Shown one piece after another: positions 31,579-44,200 of a DNA stretch of 64,000 nucleotides (the first letter of the stretch is position 1; every line of letters starts with the position of its first letter). The position numbers and the translations under genes were made by a program. This DNA is from Cenococcum geophilum 1.58 (lineage: Eukaryota; Ascomycota; Dothideomycetes; Gloniales; Gloniaceae), in NCBI GenBank assembly GCA_001692895.1, contig KV748214.1, positions 961,155-1,025,154 of the forward strand, in the 5' to 3' direction. The notes below the pieces were generated by a model, which saw nothing but the letters and a program-made list of their open reading frames with translations, was not told where the DNA came from and did no database searches.

Positions 31579-31774
31579 TGTCAGAAATTAGCGATAAGGT
31601 GCTGACTAAGCTCTGGACACCTTACGAGGTCAAGCTCTGCATGCAATCTAGATAGATATCAACCGCATCTACTGCATCACGAATCAATCAAAATTCATCG
31701 TCTGCGTTATCTCTATCATCAATTAGACCCTCAAGACACCTCCGCTATGACCTTATGACCTTATAATTCCAACA
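31579..31774 (+). repeat. Copia-C 5' LTR
   Basis: It runs from TGTCAGAAATT to ATTCCAACA. It carries five of the six RIP-type changes relative to the 3' LTR. Confidence 0.92.
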
Positions 31775-31844
31775 GGTTATAAGCCTAGGTAGCAAATCTC
31801 TCCCGGGTAGCAATACCTCCTAACTCAAAAATCGACCCCTAAAA

Positions 31845-34800
31845 ATGACCTCCTCTACCTCAACCTCAATAACACCTACGTACGATCACAAGGTAGGCAA
31901 AATTGTCATTTTTAATAGAGACAACTTTGCAGACTAGGAGCGCACCTATAAGGCAGCCCTAATCATGGCAGAAGGATAGGATTTCGTTACCGGTATAAAA
32001 GACCCAGCTTAAGTCAATTCAGCCAATAGGAGAAGAAGACGAGGGGAAGCAAATAAGATCATCTACAATTCGATAGGAGACGACCGTTAGGAAGAGATGC
32101 GTACAATAATAAAGGCGTACGATATTTAAGGAATATAGGAAGGAATAAAGAAGTTTAATAAGGCTAATAACGAGGTCTATATCTCTAGACTTCGCAGAGA
32201 GTTCTATAGCACTACATTCGACCCTACAAAGATGCGAATTGTTAAGTTCCTAACTATACTAAATCAATTTAAGATTAATTTAGCCTTAACATCTTAAGCA
32301 CTAACTAATAACAATATTAAAAAACAACTCCTTCTAGCCCTACTAAGCAATGTCACGTGGCAGAATGCGAAGACCTAGTGCCTACGAGACAAACAAAACC
32401 TTAAGAGCTGCATTACCCTTCTTTAAAAGCAAGAGACTGCTCTCCCTGCATAGACTACTACACTCGCACATAAGAGGAAAGACGAACCTAGGGGGAGAAG
32501 GGGAAACCAAGGTCAAGGTCGAATAAGGGGCAGAGGTTATACTAGTAGATTTAACCATTCCTCACGTAATCGCCATAGCTCGTTATCTTAAGTAAGTAAA
32601 GAGCTAAGACAACTAGAAAGAGACGAGTGCAGAATATATTATTAGAAAGGTTACTACTAGAAGGACTGTCCCCTGCTTAGACAATTCCAACTTAACAACG
32701 CCAAAAAGACAGATTAAGGTGCTCCTAAGGCAGAGGAAGTAGGGAATATAGCAATAGCTAAGAAAGAATTTAACAGCGATTTAATTTACCTTAACCCTAA
32801 CCCTAAACGTGCTATGCTTATAACAACGTCTCTAGCTTAGGCTCTTGACTTAGGAGCAACTAAGCACTTTACTAGTAACCAATTAGACCTAATATACTTA
32901 AAGAGATAGAATATGCTATAATAGGTCCGCACTGCGAATGGGACTATTATACCTACTATAGGCTACGGTTAAGTTTAAATTGGTACCCTAAAGCTAAAAG
33001 ACGTCTAGCTTATACCTTCGTTCAAGACAATTAAGCTAATCTTAGTAAGGACTCTTACTCAGAAAGGCTACTTAATTACTTTTAATACGGATAATTAAGC
33101 TACTAGTAAGCATAAATTAGGTATAACATTTAAGGCTATTATAAGAAACAACCTCTATATACTATAAGAGCATTAAGAAGCATTTAATGCGACAATAAAA
33201 GCATACAATTTATAACCAAACGTCAGTAAAACAGATGCTAAGCTATAGCACCACTAAACTAGATATACAAATTACAGCGACCTATTTAAGCTATAGCATT
33301 CCTCACTAGGTATAAGGCTTAAGAAGAGAGCAGTACTAATTAGTAAGAGCATATGTAAAGCTTGCCTAGCAGGGAAGATGTAAGAAATACTAAGCAAGAA
33401 GACGACTAGGCGCGAGAAGGTACCTAGTTAAGGGCTACACCTTAATACTACGAGACGAATCGGTACATCGATTAGAGGTTATAACTACTACCTCCTAGCC
33501 CTAGATAACGCCACACGCTATACCTAAGTCATTCCTCTTAAAACCCTCCGAACTAAAGAAGTACTGCCGTGTATTAAAGAGATTATCGTAAGAGTAGAGA
33601 GATTTACTAGTAATAGAGCTGTCTAGATTCGAGCAGACAATAGAAAGGGGGAATTCAGCCGCAGATTTTAAGACGAATTAATACCCTAAGGCATTAATTT
33701 TGAGTCTTGTCCGCTATATAAGCACTTATATAATAGCGCGATCGAGCGCGCAATCTATATAGTTGACTACAAGACGAGGTCACTTCTATTTTAAGGAAAT
33801 ATACCAGTTAAACTCTAGTGCTACGCAGTCAAACATGCTATCTAGATCAAGAATTAAGTACCGACCTTAGCTCTCCCATTTGACGACGAGTATAGTGGTA
33901 CTATTACACCCTACAAGGCATATACCCGTTAAGTCCCTAACCTTAAGAATCTAGTCGTCTTTAGGTGCTATACTAACCCGATTAATACGCTTAAGAAATA
34001 CCCTAGGAAGTATAATTTAAGAATAAAACCTAACTACGTTTTCATAGGGTTAAAAGGTAGTAGTTAATTTAAAATAATAAACCTATATACGCAAGTAATT
34101 AAGCTCTTTAGAGATGCTAAAGTAAATAAGTATAGGTTCCCTTATAGAGCACCTTAGGTGTAAGCTATAAGCTAAGCTCTAAACTAACCTAGACCTCCCC
34201 CTACTACCTTAAACGCGCCAACAGAGACTCCAGTTGTGAGAACTAAAAGTAGGCTAGATGGTGACCGAGTGGGCCGCTTAAGCCAAGTAGGAAGCCCAGG
34301 TTAAGACTAAGTAGGCCGCTTAAATTAAGTAGAAAGCCCAGGTTAAGATTAAGCAGGACGCTTAAATTAAGGTAATATAAAGGGTAGGACGCCCGTATAA
34401 AGCACATCGATATATATTTCTTATGCGCAGAGAATAAGGTCTAGAAGGTTACTAAATATAAGGGTTTTTAACAATATGGTGGTTTAGTTAGTAATAGCTA
34501 TAAAAGCTATCTACCTAGAAGCTAAGAACACTACCTCTATAGGAGCACCTATAGCACCTTTTAACGCTATTAAGTTAGATTAGGCCTTAAGGAAGGACGC
34601 TCCTGGCTAGATAAAAGCTATCTTTAAAGAATTTCTCTCCCTAAAGAGAATGCACACCTATACTATTATAAGGGGGAGAGTACTAGAAGGAAGGTTGTTA
34701 CTCCTAAGTAAGCTAGTACTAAAGCACAAGTATAATACTAAGGAAGAAGTAATTCGTAAGAAGGTAAGACTGTATATTTAGGGAGACAAGTAGACCCCCA

Positions 34801-36161
34801 ACATCGATTATTTTAAGATGTTTGCGTCTATTATATAATACAACACCTTTAGGTTCCTAATAGTAAAGGTAGCAGCTAAAGACCTTAAACTTAACCACGT
34901 TAATATTAAAATAGCGTTCTTAAACCCGCCGTTATAAGAGCAAGTTTATATACAGATTCCTAACCTATTAAGAGACTTTGAGCCTAACCTTAAGGAGGTA
35001 AAAGACGCTTACTTAAAGCTAAATAAGTCACTTTACGGCCTAAAGTAGGCACTAAGAGAATGGTTTTAGATGGTTAAGAAGTTCTTTAAGAGCATAGGTT
35101 TAATATCAGCTAACGCTAACCCTAATCTCTTTATAGGAAATAAAGTGTATATCTTATTATTTGTTAACAATATGCTAATTATAGGAAAGCACAGACACCT
35201 TAATATTACAAAGGTAAGAATCTTAAGAGAATGGAGATATAAAGACCTAGGTCCTATAGAAGTATTCATAGACTTCTAAATCTATTAAGACCATATAAAC
35301 CGAACCCTTAAGCTATATTAGACGATATATACCAAGAAGCTACTTAAACAGTTAAAAATAGACAACTGCAATCTAGCTAAGCTACTGATACTAGCTAGTA
35401 CTATTCTGAAACCTAATATTAAAAGTCCCCTTAAGTATGATAATGCGACGGTATACTAATAGATTATTAGCTCTATAATCTACCTCTTAAACTACACGCG
35501 TCCTAATACCAGCTATGCTGTTAGTTAGCTAGCTAGGTTTATAGCAGCATTAGGAGAATCGTACTACCGCTTAAGTAAGTAACTACTATAATATCTAAAC
35601 GGCACTCTTAAAATAGGAATTACCTACTTAAATTAAGAGATTTACCTACCTCTATATAAGCTTACGTTGACCAACCTGCCTACTAGCTATAGTATCTTTA
35701 CTAACGCTACGTAGGGAACAGAACATAATTGGATATTATTTTAAGGTATAGCAGTTATGCGCTATAGGGGAGCGGTAATCTAGATAGCTTAAAGATAGAG
35801 GTTAACGGCATTAAGCTTAATAGAAGCAGAGATTATGGCAGCATTAGAAGGAGTAAGGTTAATAATATAGCTTAAGAAGCTAACGAGAGATCTAGGGGAG
35901 AGAGACAACGACGACCCTTTTGTCCTTACGCTCTACTGTGACAATAAGGGTATAGTTAACCTTTTGTATAATACGAGATACTACCAAAAAGCCAAGTATA
36001 TCGAGATTTGATACCTCTTCGTACGAAATAACATGGTTTAGTAAGATTAACTTAAAGTAGTATATATACCAGGCAAAGATCAGCCGGGAGACATGCTTAT
36101 AAAGCAGCTACCAATTAACCAATTTACGAAGCACTGTGTAACGCTAGGAATTAATAACTGA
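31845..36161 (+). pseudogene. Copia-C gag-pol, 1,438 codons with RIP stops
   Basis: The ATG at 31845 and the TGA at 36159-36161 are in the same frame with no frameshift; only TAA/TAG stops interrupt it. In order: a gag region (VIFNRDNFAD, FDPTKMRIVKFL), an Arg/Gly-rich stretch and a degenerate zinc knuckle (CRIYYQKGYYQKDC, about 32,620), the protease region near LDLGATKHFTSN (about 32,845), an integrase with ALDNATRYTQVIPLK and IRADNRKGEF, then RT (AFLNPPLQEQVYIQIP, SLYGLKQALREW, and LLFVNNMLIIG for the YVDD box) and RNase H (LIEAEIMAALEG, LYCDNKGIV). One polyprotein frame with integrase before RT defines Ty1/Copia. Tryptophan codons are mostly retained. Confidence 0.88.
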
Positions 36162-36300
36162 CGGAGCAAGTGACAGAGGTTTTTCGCCTACTAGGTTTTC
36201 CCTCTATACGTAGGCTAAATGGCACTTATAAGGTATTTGGGAATAGCTTTATTATTGCCTATTTGGGACAGACGAGGAGAGCGTCGTCAGCATGGGGGAG

Positions 36301-36496
36301 TGTTAGAAATTAGCGATGAGGTGCTGACTAAGCTCTGGACACCTTGCGAGGTCAAGCTCTGCATGCAATCTAGATAGACATCAACCGCATCTACTGCATC
36401 ACGAATCAATCAAAATTCATCGTCTGCGTCATCTCTATCATCAATTAGACCCTCAAGACACCTCCGCTGTGACCTTATGACCTTATAATTCCAACA
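36301..36496 (+). repeat. Copia-C 3' LTR
   Basis: It is 196 bp, TGTTAG to CCAACA, and is followed by TCCCT. It is less mutated than the 5' copy. Confidence 0.92.
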
Positions 36497-36584
36497 TCCC
36501 TAGGTAGGGAGGATGTAAGGAAGGAAGGAAGGGTAAAAAATAAGGCGGCTACATAGGCAGAGACACGTGTAGAGGCTATTGGGA

Positions 36585-37055
36585 ATATAGCGGGGACCCG
36601 ATGCAGAGCTTCGTGTAGAGCCTCCGTACGCAGAGCTTCGCGCAGAGCCTTATACAGAGCTTCGTGCAGAGCTTCGTGCAGAGCCTCCGTACGCAGAGCC
36701 TCGCGCAGAGCCTCGTGCAGAGCCTCTATACGTAGAGCTTCGTGCAGAGCTTCATACAGAGCTTCGTGCAGAGCTTCGTGCAGAGCTTTGTGCAGAGCTT
36801 CGTGCAGAGCTTCGTGCAGAGCTTCGTGCAGAGCCTCTATGCGCAGAGCTTCGTGCAGAGCCTCTGTACGCAGAGCTTCGTGTAGAGCTTCGTGTAGAGC
36901 TTCGTATAGAGCTTCGTGTAGAGCTTCGTATAGAGCTTCGTGTAGAGCTTCGTGTAGAGCTTCGTATAAAGCTTCGTGTAGAGCTTCGTGTAGAGCTTCG
37001 TGTAGAGCTTCGTGTAGAGCCTCGTGCAGAGCCTCGTGCAGAGCCTCTAAGTAAT
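36585..37055 (+). repeat. 12-bp minisatellite CAGAGCTTCGTG (array 1)
   Basis: About 38 head-to-tail units of CAGAGCTTCGTG are present, with variants TAGAGCTTCGTG and CAGAGCCTCGTG and occasional 15-bp units CAGAGCCTCCGTACG. The 12-bp length keeps one frame open, giving a fake Arg-Ala-Ser-Cys repeat. The middle and right parts show CAG changed to TAG. The same unit forms array 2 at 46.9 kb. Confidence 0.9.
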
Positions 37056-37129
37056 AAGACTATATAAGATTGTATAAGATTGTATAAGATTATATTAGAT
37101 AATATATATAGTTAAATATATAGCATATA

Positions 37130-37470
37130 ACTTTACCTTAATTGCATGTTAAGAAATATATAGTTACCTTTTAAAGTTGCTAAGTAGGTTAACTGCGTGT
37201 TAAGAAACATGCAGTTAGCTTTTAAAGTTGTTAAGTAGGTCAACTGCGTGTTATTTAACTTTTAAAGTTACCAAGTAGGTTAATTGCGTGTTAAGAAATA
37301 TATAGTTAGCTTTTAAAGTTGTCAAGTTAGTTAATTACATATCAAGTTGGTCGAATTGCGTGTCAAGTTGGTCAATTGCATGTTAAGTTAGTCGAATTGC
37401 GTGTCAAGTTGGTCAATTACGTGTCAAGTTGGTTAATTGCGTGTCAAGTTGGTCAAATTGCATGTCAATT
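37130..37470 (+). repeat. 52-bp and 22-bp tandem repeats
   Basis: The left part (about 37,130-37,330) repeats a unit of about 52 bp containing GCGTGTTAAGAAATATATAG and CTTTTAAAGTT. The right part repeats units of about 20-23 bp containing GTGTCAAGTTGGTCAATTGC. The second looks derived from the end of the first. Confidence 0.75.
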
Positions 37471-37489
37471 ACGCGAAACGCGAAAATCA

Positions 37490-40400
37490 AAGTCTACTTA
37501 AATCTCATCCTGCGAATATTTTCCCAATGTGCAGCCTTCTACTCCTTCTTAAATATTAAATTTATAGCTTCCTTCTAGTTGCGAGGTTCCGGAGGTAGTC
37601 CTTTAGTTATTCTTATCTACTAAGGCTGCGATAGAGCACTTATAAACGTATAGGTAAAGGACGGGGTAAGGTAGGTGGCCTTTATAGCTAGCTCCTTCCT
37701 TCCAGTTCTATAGAATACGCTATAGTTAAGCCATAGTTTTAACCGTATATAAGTATTCGCTATAGGTTTAGGTTCCTGATCTAAGTACTTAGTTAGAATC
37801 TATTCCAAATCCTCCTAATAGATATCCCTTAGGGGAGTCCCTTTCTAATAGAGGTATCCTCCTAGATTAGGAAGCTCTTGCTAGTTAAGGCCTACCTATT
37901 TATCATCAGTAAGGGGAGGTCAATTAGGCTGCAGTGCGATATTATAATCGCCAAAGGCACCCCCTAACTAAGAGTTACCCCCCAACTATAAGGCCTAAGA
38001 GACCTTATCTGCCTCCTATAGTAACCGAGCAGCCTTAGTTCCTTCCTATAGTGATTAAGTAGCCTTAGTTCCTTCCTGCGGTAACTAAGAGATCTTACCT
38101 TCTCCCTATAGTAACTAAGAGACCTATAGTGCAGTATTATTAGTAGGAAGTTCCTTAAGTAGTACCCAGCAGATGTTGCTGTTGCCACCTTCTTCCTCAC
38201 TAATTAGTGTAGTAAGAAAGGTTCCTAATTTGTTAAAGGTAACGCTGCTTAATTAAACAACCCTATTCTTATGAGGTAGATAGACGCGATATATATATAA
38301 ACCTTTATAGCTAACCAATTATCCTTTCTAAGCTCTTATAATAAACTTATTACCCTATTACCGCTAAGGGTCTTTTTCATTAATATAGACGTAGGTAGGA
38401 TAGCTATAAATCTTCTAGTTAGCGTACGTAATTATAGAATTGGTATTACCTAGGGCGAGAGCCATTACTTAAGCGGGCGAAGCTTTATCCTTATTAACTA
38501 ATATAGGCAACATATTAAGCCTATATACAGCTACCTTAGCAACTTTAGGCCAGAGCTTTAATAGCAATTAAGTCTTAATCAACATCACCCTAACCCTTTC
38601 TTTAATTAGGTGGTTAGCCTTCTTTACTATTCTATTCTAGTATGCGGTATATAGGGTAGGAACCTTAGTAAGTATACCTTCGTTCTTAAAGAAATCGGTT
38701 AAGTCCTTACTAAACCACTCAGCAGCTCCATCCAATCGGAAGCAGCTAATTGTTATTTCTGTTTAAGTCTTAATCATATAGACAAACTACTTTAAAGTAG
38801 AGGCCGCAGAGCCTCTATTTAATATATAGTAGATCTATTTAAAGCGTATTCAGTCATCAGTAAATAGTACCCAGTACTTTTCTCCGTGGAGACCTTTGTG
38901 TTTTAATAGCCTAACTATATTAACGTGCACCTTTTTAAATATGCGATTACTGCGTCGTTAAGGGCGTCTTAATATTTACTTCTTGGCCTTTCTAAGGTAA
39001 CAGTCCTCGCAGTAAAATGGCTTATCCTTAATAACTATAATCCCCTTTATACTTCTAGCCAATTAACATATCTAGTTAAAAGGAAGGTGTTATAGTCTCT
39101 TATACTAAGTCTCTATAATAGCTTTAGTAAGCACGCCTTTCTTATAGAGGCGCGATCGTGTAGTAGCTAAAGCCATTGCGAAAGGAACCTCTGTAGGGTT
39201 GTTTACTAGTATAAACAAATTAAGTCCGTTAATATATAGGATATAGGCTATTTCTGCCCAATCTTTAACGAAGTTAATCGTATTATAGAGACCGTTAAAA
39301 AAGACTCCCTTTTCTTATAAAACACTAAGCGAGATAATATTTATAAAGAAGTTAGGATAGTAATATACTTTGGTAAATATAATTATATAGGCTAAGTAGT
39401 TAGTTTAGGCGACTATAAGCTTAACTAATCCAACGCCAATAGCCTTTATTAGGCCTCCTCCCGTCTAGATTTAGATAGGTTTAATTTCCTAATACTAGAC
39501 AAACTTCCTAATATTATTACCTATATAAATATTTAAGCAACTATTAGCTATCTAGGAGTCCTTAATATTTGTTCCTAAAGCTATAGCTGCTAGCCTAATA
39601 ACCTATATAGCAAAGATCGATCTGGTTACCGAATTAGTAGCCTAAAAGGGGCGATTAAATGTCCCCTTAGAGGCCTTATTAGTAGTTATTAAGGCTGCTC
39701 CATTACCTAAGCGCGGAGGTTATCTTTCTCTAGGTCTCCACCATTCGGGCCTTAGGTAGGCGTACTTTATCTAGCAGTCTTCCTCGCCACCTAAATAACC
39801 TAGCTTACACCATCCACACTTATTTAAAGCATCCTTAGTAGGGCCTTAATTGCCTAATAAGGCACTATAGCTATTACCGCGTCCTTAACCGGAGTTACCT
39901 AGTGGCTTATTAACTAAGGCGAAGCTCTTAAGTAAGTCCTTCTGCCAAGCCTCATTAGTAAGGTTAGCGATTAATTAGACTAGTATAATTATATAGCCGT
40001 CGCGAATCTTATTACGTTGGATTTAAGCCCATATAGGGAAGTATTCGTCAACGGCGTTAATAAATTAATAGTTAATAATCTTATTATCTAGGGCAAGCTT
40101 TACCTACTTAACTCCTTAAACCGCTTCTTGGTAACGGCTTAAAAGAGTAATAATTACTTAGTTTAATTAAAAGCGGAGCTTAATAAAAGTCTCCTATACG
40201 TTAGCCTCATAAATTAAGCTACGGGCCTTAAACGTCTGCTTAAGGTAATTAATATAGTCCTTTACCGTCTACTTATATTCCAAGGCAGTAAGGATCTTAT
40301 TATTAATTATACTAAAGATAACTAAATAGACTTTACCGTCTTCCTTATTATACTTTTTAAACTCCTTATTATACTTATAGGAGAGTGCCTTATTAGCTGA

Positions 40401-40680
40401 GCGAATTAAATTATTAGTATCTATAATAATTTAAGACCTCTTAAGGATCTTATCTCGCTCCTCCTTATTAGCGTCCTTTGGTACTCAATTAATAGATATT
40501 ATAGGCTTTTCTTCCTAGAGCTTTAGGTAGAGGGGTGGGCCCGTATCTTCCTAAATAATATATAAAAGGCCCTCACCACGTAGGTATGTGCTAAGCTGCG
40601 TCCAATATTAGGTCCAATTTAAACCGTCTTTCTTAAGGCGTTAAATGCCCAGATAGTCTTTACCCATAGCGACATATAAA
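37490..40680 (-). pseudogene. Copia-A gag, protease and integrase part
   Basis: On the minus strand from about 40,680 downward a gag region appears (GKDYLG near the start; a KYNKEFKKYNKEDGKVY region), then a zinc-knuckle remnant (CGWCKLGYLGGEEDC, about 39,800), an integrase core with GLYNTINFVKDWAEIAYIL and LDGAAEWFSKDLTDFF (about 38,700-38,740), and near 37,550 the start of the RT domain (LPPEPRNQKEAI). The frame breaks off at the minisatellite insert. Stops are TAA/TAG. It is the upstream half of the polyprotein that resumes at 30,520. Confidence 0.7.
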
Positions 40681-40851
40681 TAAAAGGATTTAACACGTAA
40701 ATACACGAACTTAACGCGTAAATTTAATAATAAGAAATAATACAGAGTAGTAAGAAATAACCTAGCACGGGTGTAGTAACCCTTAATGCAACCTATAGTA
40801 AGGTGTCAATCTTCTAACGTTATAGCTTAGTAGTAACAAGTGCTTATAACC

Positions 40852-41055
40852 TAATAAACTAAATAATATTAAATAAATAAATAAAGCTATAGAATCTATC
40901 TATAAGGAATATAGGCCTTAATATAGGCCTATATCTACGGGGTCTAGGGTAACTGCTATGGATACTAAAGTAGTTGCTGCAGAGACCGAATAAGAAGGAA
41001 CTCTACTTATATAAGCAGGAAACGCATATAGAGGACTCTTCTAGTACTATCGTCA
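40852..41055 (-). repeat. Copia-A 5' LTR
   Basis: It is 204 bp and pairs with 24834-25037. It is more heavily mutated (CA to TA) than the 3' LTR. Confidence 0.8.
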
Positions 41056-41060
41056 CCACC

Positions 41061-41147
41061 TTAAATAGAATAGATTACTCATTTAATTCTATATCTCTAC
41101 CTATTAGCTAGCCTATATTATCTATTATAATACCTACCTAGCTAAAA
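41061..41147 (+). repeat. Copia-B 5' LTR, right part
   Basis: It matches 46281-46367 with many CpA/TpG-type transitions, and is directly preceded by the CCACC target copy of copia-A. The primer-binding-like GTTATAAGCC follows. Confidence 0.75.
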
Positions 41148-41289
41148 GTTATAAGCCTAGTAACCTTCTAAGCACTAAGGAGATCTTAGTGGCCAGACGA
41201 ATACCACTAAGCCTCTTTAAGTATAGTTTGTTATGAAATATTGCGTGCTTTACGCGTAAGCGCGTCTCTTTACATAACCTTAAGAAAAT

Positions 41290-44200
41290 AATAAAAGCTA
41301 CTATAGTATTTATAACAACGGACTCTACTAATCCTCTTTTGCTGATATAAAAGGACTAGCCTTTATAGTTTTAATTTATCCGCTAAGAAGCAAGTTTTGT
41401 AAAGATTTGGGACTATGTCGACCTAGATAAAACGGAAGATAAAATTAAGGAAAACACTAAGCTAAATATACCCTCGATAGCAGCAGCTTCTATAGCACCT
41501 ACAACAGCTCTAGCAGCTTTTGCAGCACCCGTAATAGCTCTAGCAGCTCCTATAGCACTAGTAGCAGCTTCTATAACACCTGTAGTAGCTTTAATAGCAA
41601 CTCTATCGTCTACTAGAACAGCTATACCTGGGTTATTAAGTTAATAAGGATAATAAATTTAGCAGTCTCTAGAGATATAGAGAATGCTCTTTAAGCTCTA
41701 TAAGCTCTAATAATAAGACTATATAAAGCGGGAAGAGAAGCTTTATACCTTTGCAGTACTATTATATGCTACTATAGGTACCAACTTCTTAAAATATCTT
41801 AAAAACCTTACTATACCATATTTGATTTTAAGGCAGCTAAAAAAGGTAGTAAAGCTATCTTAAGCTATATTACAGCAAATAGTATTAGATAATCTTAAGA
41901 AACGGAAATAAAGGCCTAAACGTTAGACTTTAGAATCTTAGCTTTAGCTTTATATTACTATTATATAGAACGGTAAAGAGCTAGAGGAAGGGTTAATAGA
42001 GGTAATAGAAGGCAGTATTATATAAGCCTTTATTTAGAACTATAAGGAGATCTATCTAGCTCTATATTATACCTTTATTTAAAAGGTAGTAAAGAGGTTA
42101 GAGAAGCTTAAAATGGCGACAATAATTAAGGAATTTAACCTCCTCTATAAGCATCTGAATACGGGACGTAACGCCCATGCTATACTCTTAGGGCAGCTAT
42201 CTGCAGATCCTATAATATCTACTACCCTAGTACCTTCTTAATTACCTAAGGCAAAGTGCTTTGCTTATGGTTTACCCTATAAGTTAAAGAATTATAAGTA
42301 ACTATTTTAGTCTTTTTAAGGTCCGAACTTTATACTAAATAATAAGTGTCTAAGGAGGTGTTAGGAATGGCTTAAGGTTCTAATAAATAAGTAGTATTAT
42401 AATAAAAGGGTTAAGCAGATTAAGAGGGAAGGCCCTAGGTTAAGGACGTCTATATTAGCTTCGTTTACTACTAAAAAGATTAAGGATCTAGATAGGCCCC
42501 GAGCTATAGCGGCTGCTATAACAATATCCTTTTTATTATTAACATTATTGTAGGATTATCTAGATCTATCTTTAATTAATACCTAGGGGTATAATACTAT
42601 AGTAGATACCTACTTTTGTAACGATATTAGATACTTCCGTAACTTTAAGCTAAGTATATCTATAGCAACAGCTAGAGATTCTAGGGCAGAAATCTATAGA
42701 TATGGTAATATTAACTTAGCAATTAAGGTGGGAAAATAACGCCTAACTTAGTATCTGATATTAATGAACGTAGCGTACACTCCTTATTTTTATACTAATC
42801 TAATATCCGCAGCAAAGCTCTATAGGGTTAGAGTAATTATTAACTAATTTATAAACTATCTGCGCTATAAAGATAATGGAAGCTTATTTAGTAACCTTAT
42901 AGAATACGGAGGTCTCTACCTTATTAATGCTATCGCCTACTTACTACCTACTTCTACTACCTACGCTATATTTACTAAATTCTTTAAGACCTTAGTATAT
43001 AATAAAGTATGGTATTAACGCTTACTATACTGTAATATGGAGTTAGTGGATTATCTACTAACTATGTTAAATAGGGTTAAAGTGGTTAAGACAGATAGAG
43101 AAAGAACTCTATATAGTATACCACTTTATAAACTATATGTTCTTAAAAAGATAACATAGCAGACATTTTGTAGAATATCCGTAAAGGGAACTTACCCTTT
43201 TAAACGTATTTACTTTAATGTTATTATAGAGGAAGATGGGTTTAATGGAGATATATATATAGCTTACTTTTGGTATAACTATATAAAGTACTATTATGCT
43301 TTTCCTATTAAGAACTATAAGTAAGAGATACTACTCCTACTCTTTAAATTGATAATAGTATTTATAAAGAAATTAGATGCTTAAGGTATCTATATTTAGT
43401 ATATAGATAAGGAGTAAGGTATAGGGGCTAGGGTAAAAAACCTCATTTAACTTAACGGAGGTATTATTAAGCAATTAACGCTATATACCTTAGCTTAAAA
43501 TAGACCTATAGAGAGGTTAAGGAGAGCTATTTCTAAATAAGTAAGGACTGCTGTTATTAAAGTAAAGTTACCCGTAGATCTATGGCCCGAGTTTATACTT
43601 TTAGCAGTGTTCCTACTTAATTAAACTCCTATTAAGTCTATTAACTAGAAGACCCTATTTAAGATGCTTTATAAATAGAAGTTATGGCTAGTAGGACTTT
43701 ATATAGCTGGATCTTTAATCTATATACTTATTAAATACAGCATTTCTAAGAAGGCAAAGTTTAAACTATAAGCCTAGGTAGGTTATCTTATTAGTATAGA
43801 AGCGTTAAATATCTATAGGATATGGATATTAACCACTAATCGTATTATCCGATCTTGTAATATACGAATTAATAAGTTAAAGAGATATTAATCTCCCACT
43901 ATACTAAAACACCTTATTATCTTATAGGCTTAAAAAGATCGTTTTTAATAAGTTCAGGACCTACTAGATAATCTTTAAGATGGCAGTAAGGACTAGATGG
44001 AGAACTTTAATAAAGAACTAGATATAAGACTGCCGCATTTAGTAAATATTGACGTTACTCCTATATTAAAAAGCATTTAGATCTTAATAGAAGAACTTCG
44101 TTAGCTACCTACCCTAAAGCTAACTCTAGAACCGTCTATACTATTAGCGTCTTTAGCGCCTTAGTAATTACTATTTACTATAGCATCTACGCCACAGATA

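Larger units (their letters stand above)
31579..36496 (+). mobile_element. Copia-C LTR retrotransposon, complete length
   Basis: Two 196-bp LTRs (31579-31774 and 36301-36496) begin TG and end CA, and both are flanked by TCCCT (31574-31578 and 36497-36501). The 5' LTR is followed at once by GGTTATAAGCCTAGG (primer-binding-like). A purine tract ending GGGGGAG precedes the 3' LTR. The LTRs differ at six positions, all CpA/TpA or TpG/TpA transitions. One gag-pol frame fills the interior. The element is structurally whole (4,918 bp) but dead by RIP. Confidence 0.92.
30520..37495. repeat. Minisatellite-rich insert splitting copia-A
   Basis: Between the copia-A integrase side (ending about 37,490) and its RT side (starting about 30,520) lies a 7-kb insert. 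It contains four different tandem-repeat arrays (listed separately) with copia-C between the second and third. Without copia-C the insert is about 2 kb of mostly tandem repeats. The left margin has a GACGCAATTGGCGCGCAGTT-type stretch that is less AT-rich than its surroundings. No transposase is encoded. A short similarity between AACTTGACC near the left edge and the complement of the right-hand GTCAAGTT repeats hints at terminal inverted repeats, but this is weak. Confidence 0.5.
24834..41055 (-). mobile_element. Copia-A LTR retrotransposon, minus strand, heavily nested
   Basis: Two 204-bp LTRs (24834-25037 and 40852-41055) face the same way, and both flanks carry CCACC (24829-24833 and 41056-41060), the target site inside the copia-B 5' LTR. 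Read on the minus strand, the 5' LTR is followed by a GGTTATAAGC primer-binding-like site, then gag, integrase and reverse-transcriptase/RNase H coding remnants, then a polypurine tract at about 25038-25050 next to the 3' LTR. The body is interrupted by a pogo element (25171-28736) and by the minisatellite/copia-C block (about 30,520-37,490). All coding frames contain RIP-type stops. Confidence 0.75.

Noticed and set aside
36585..37055. CRISPR-like array
   Set aside because: The units are directly adjacent 12-mers with no spacers, in fungal DNA.
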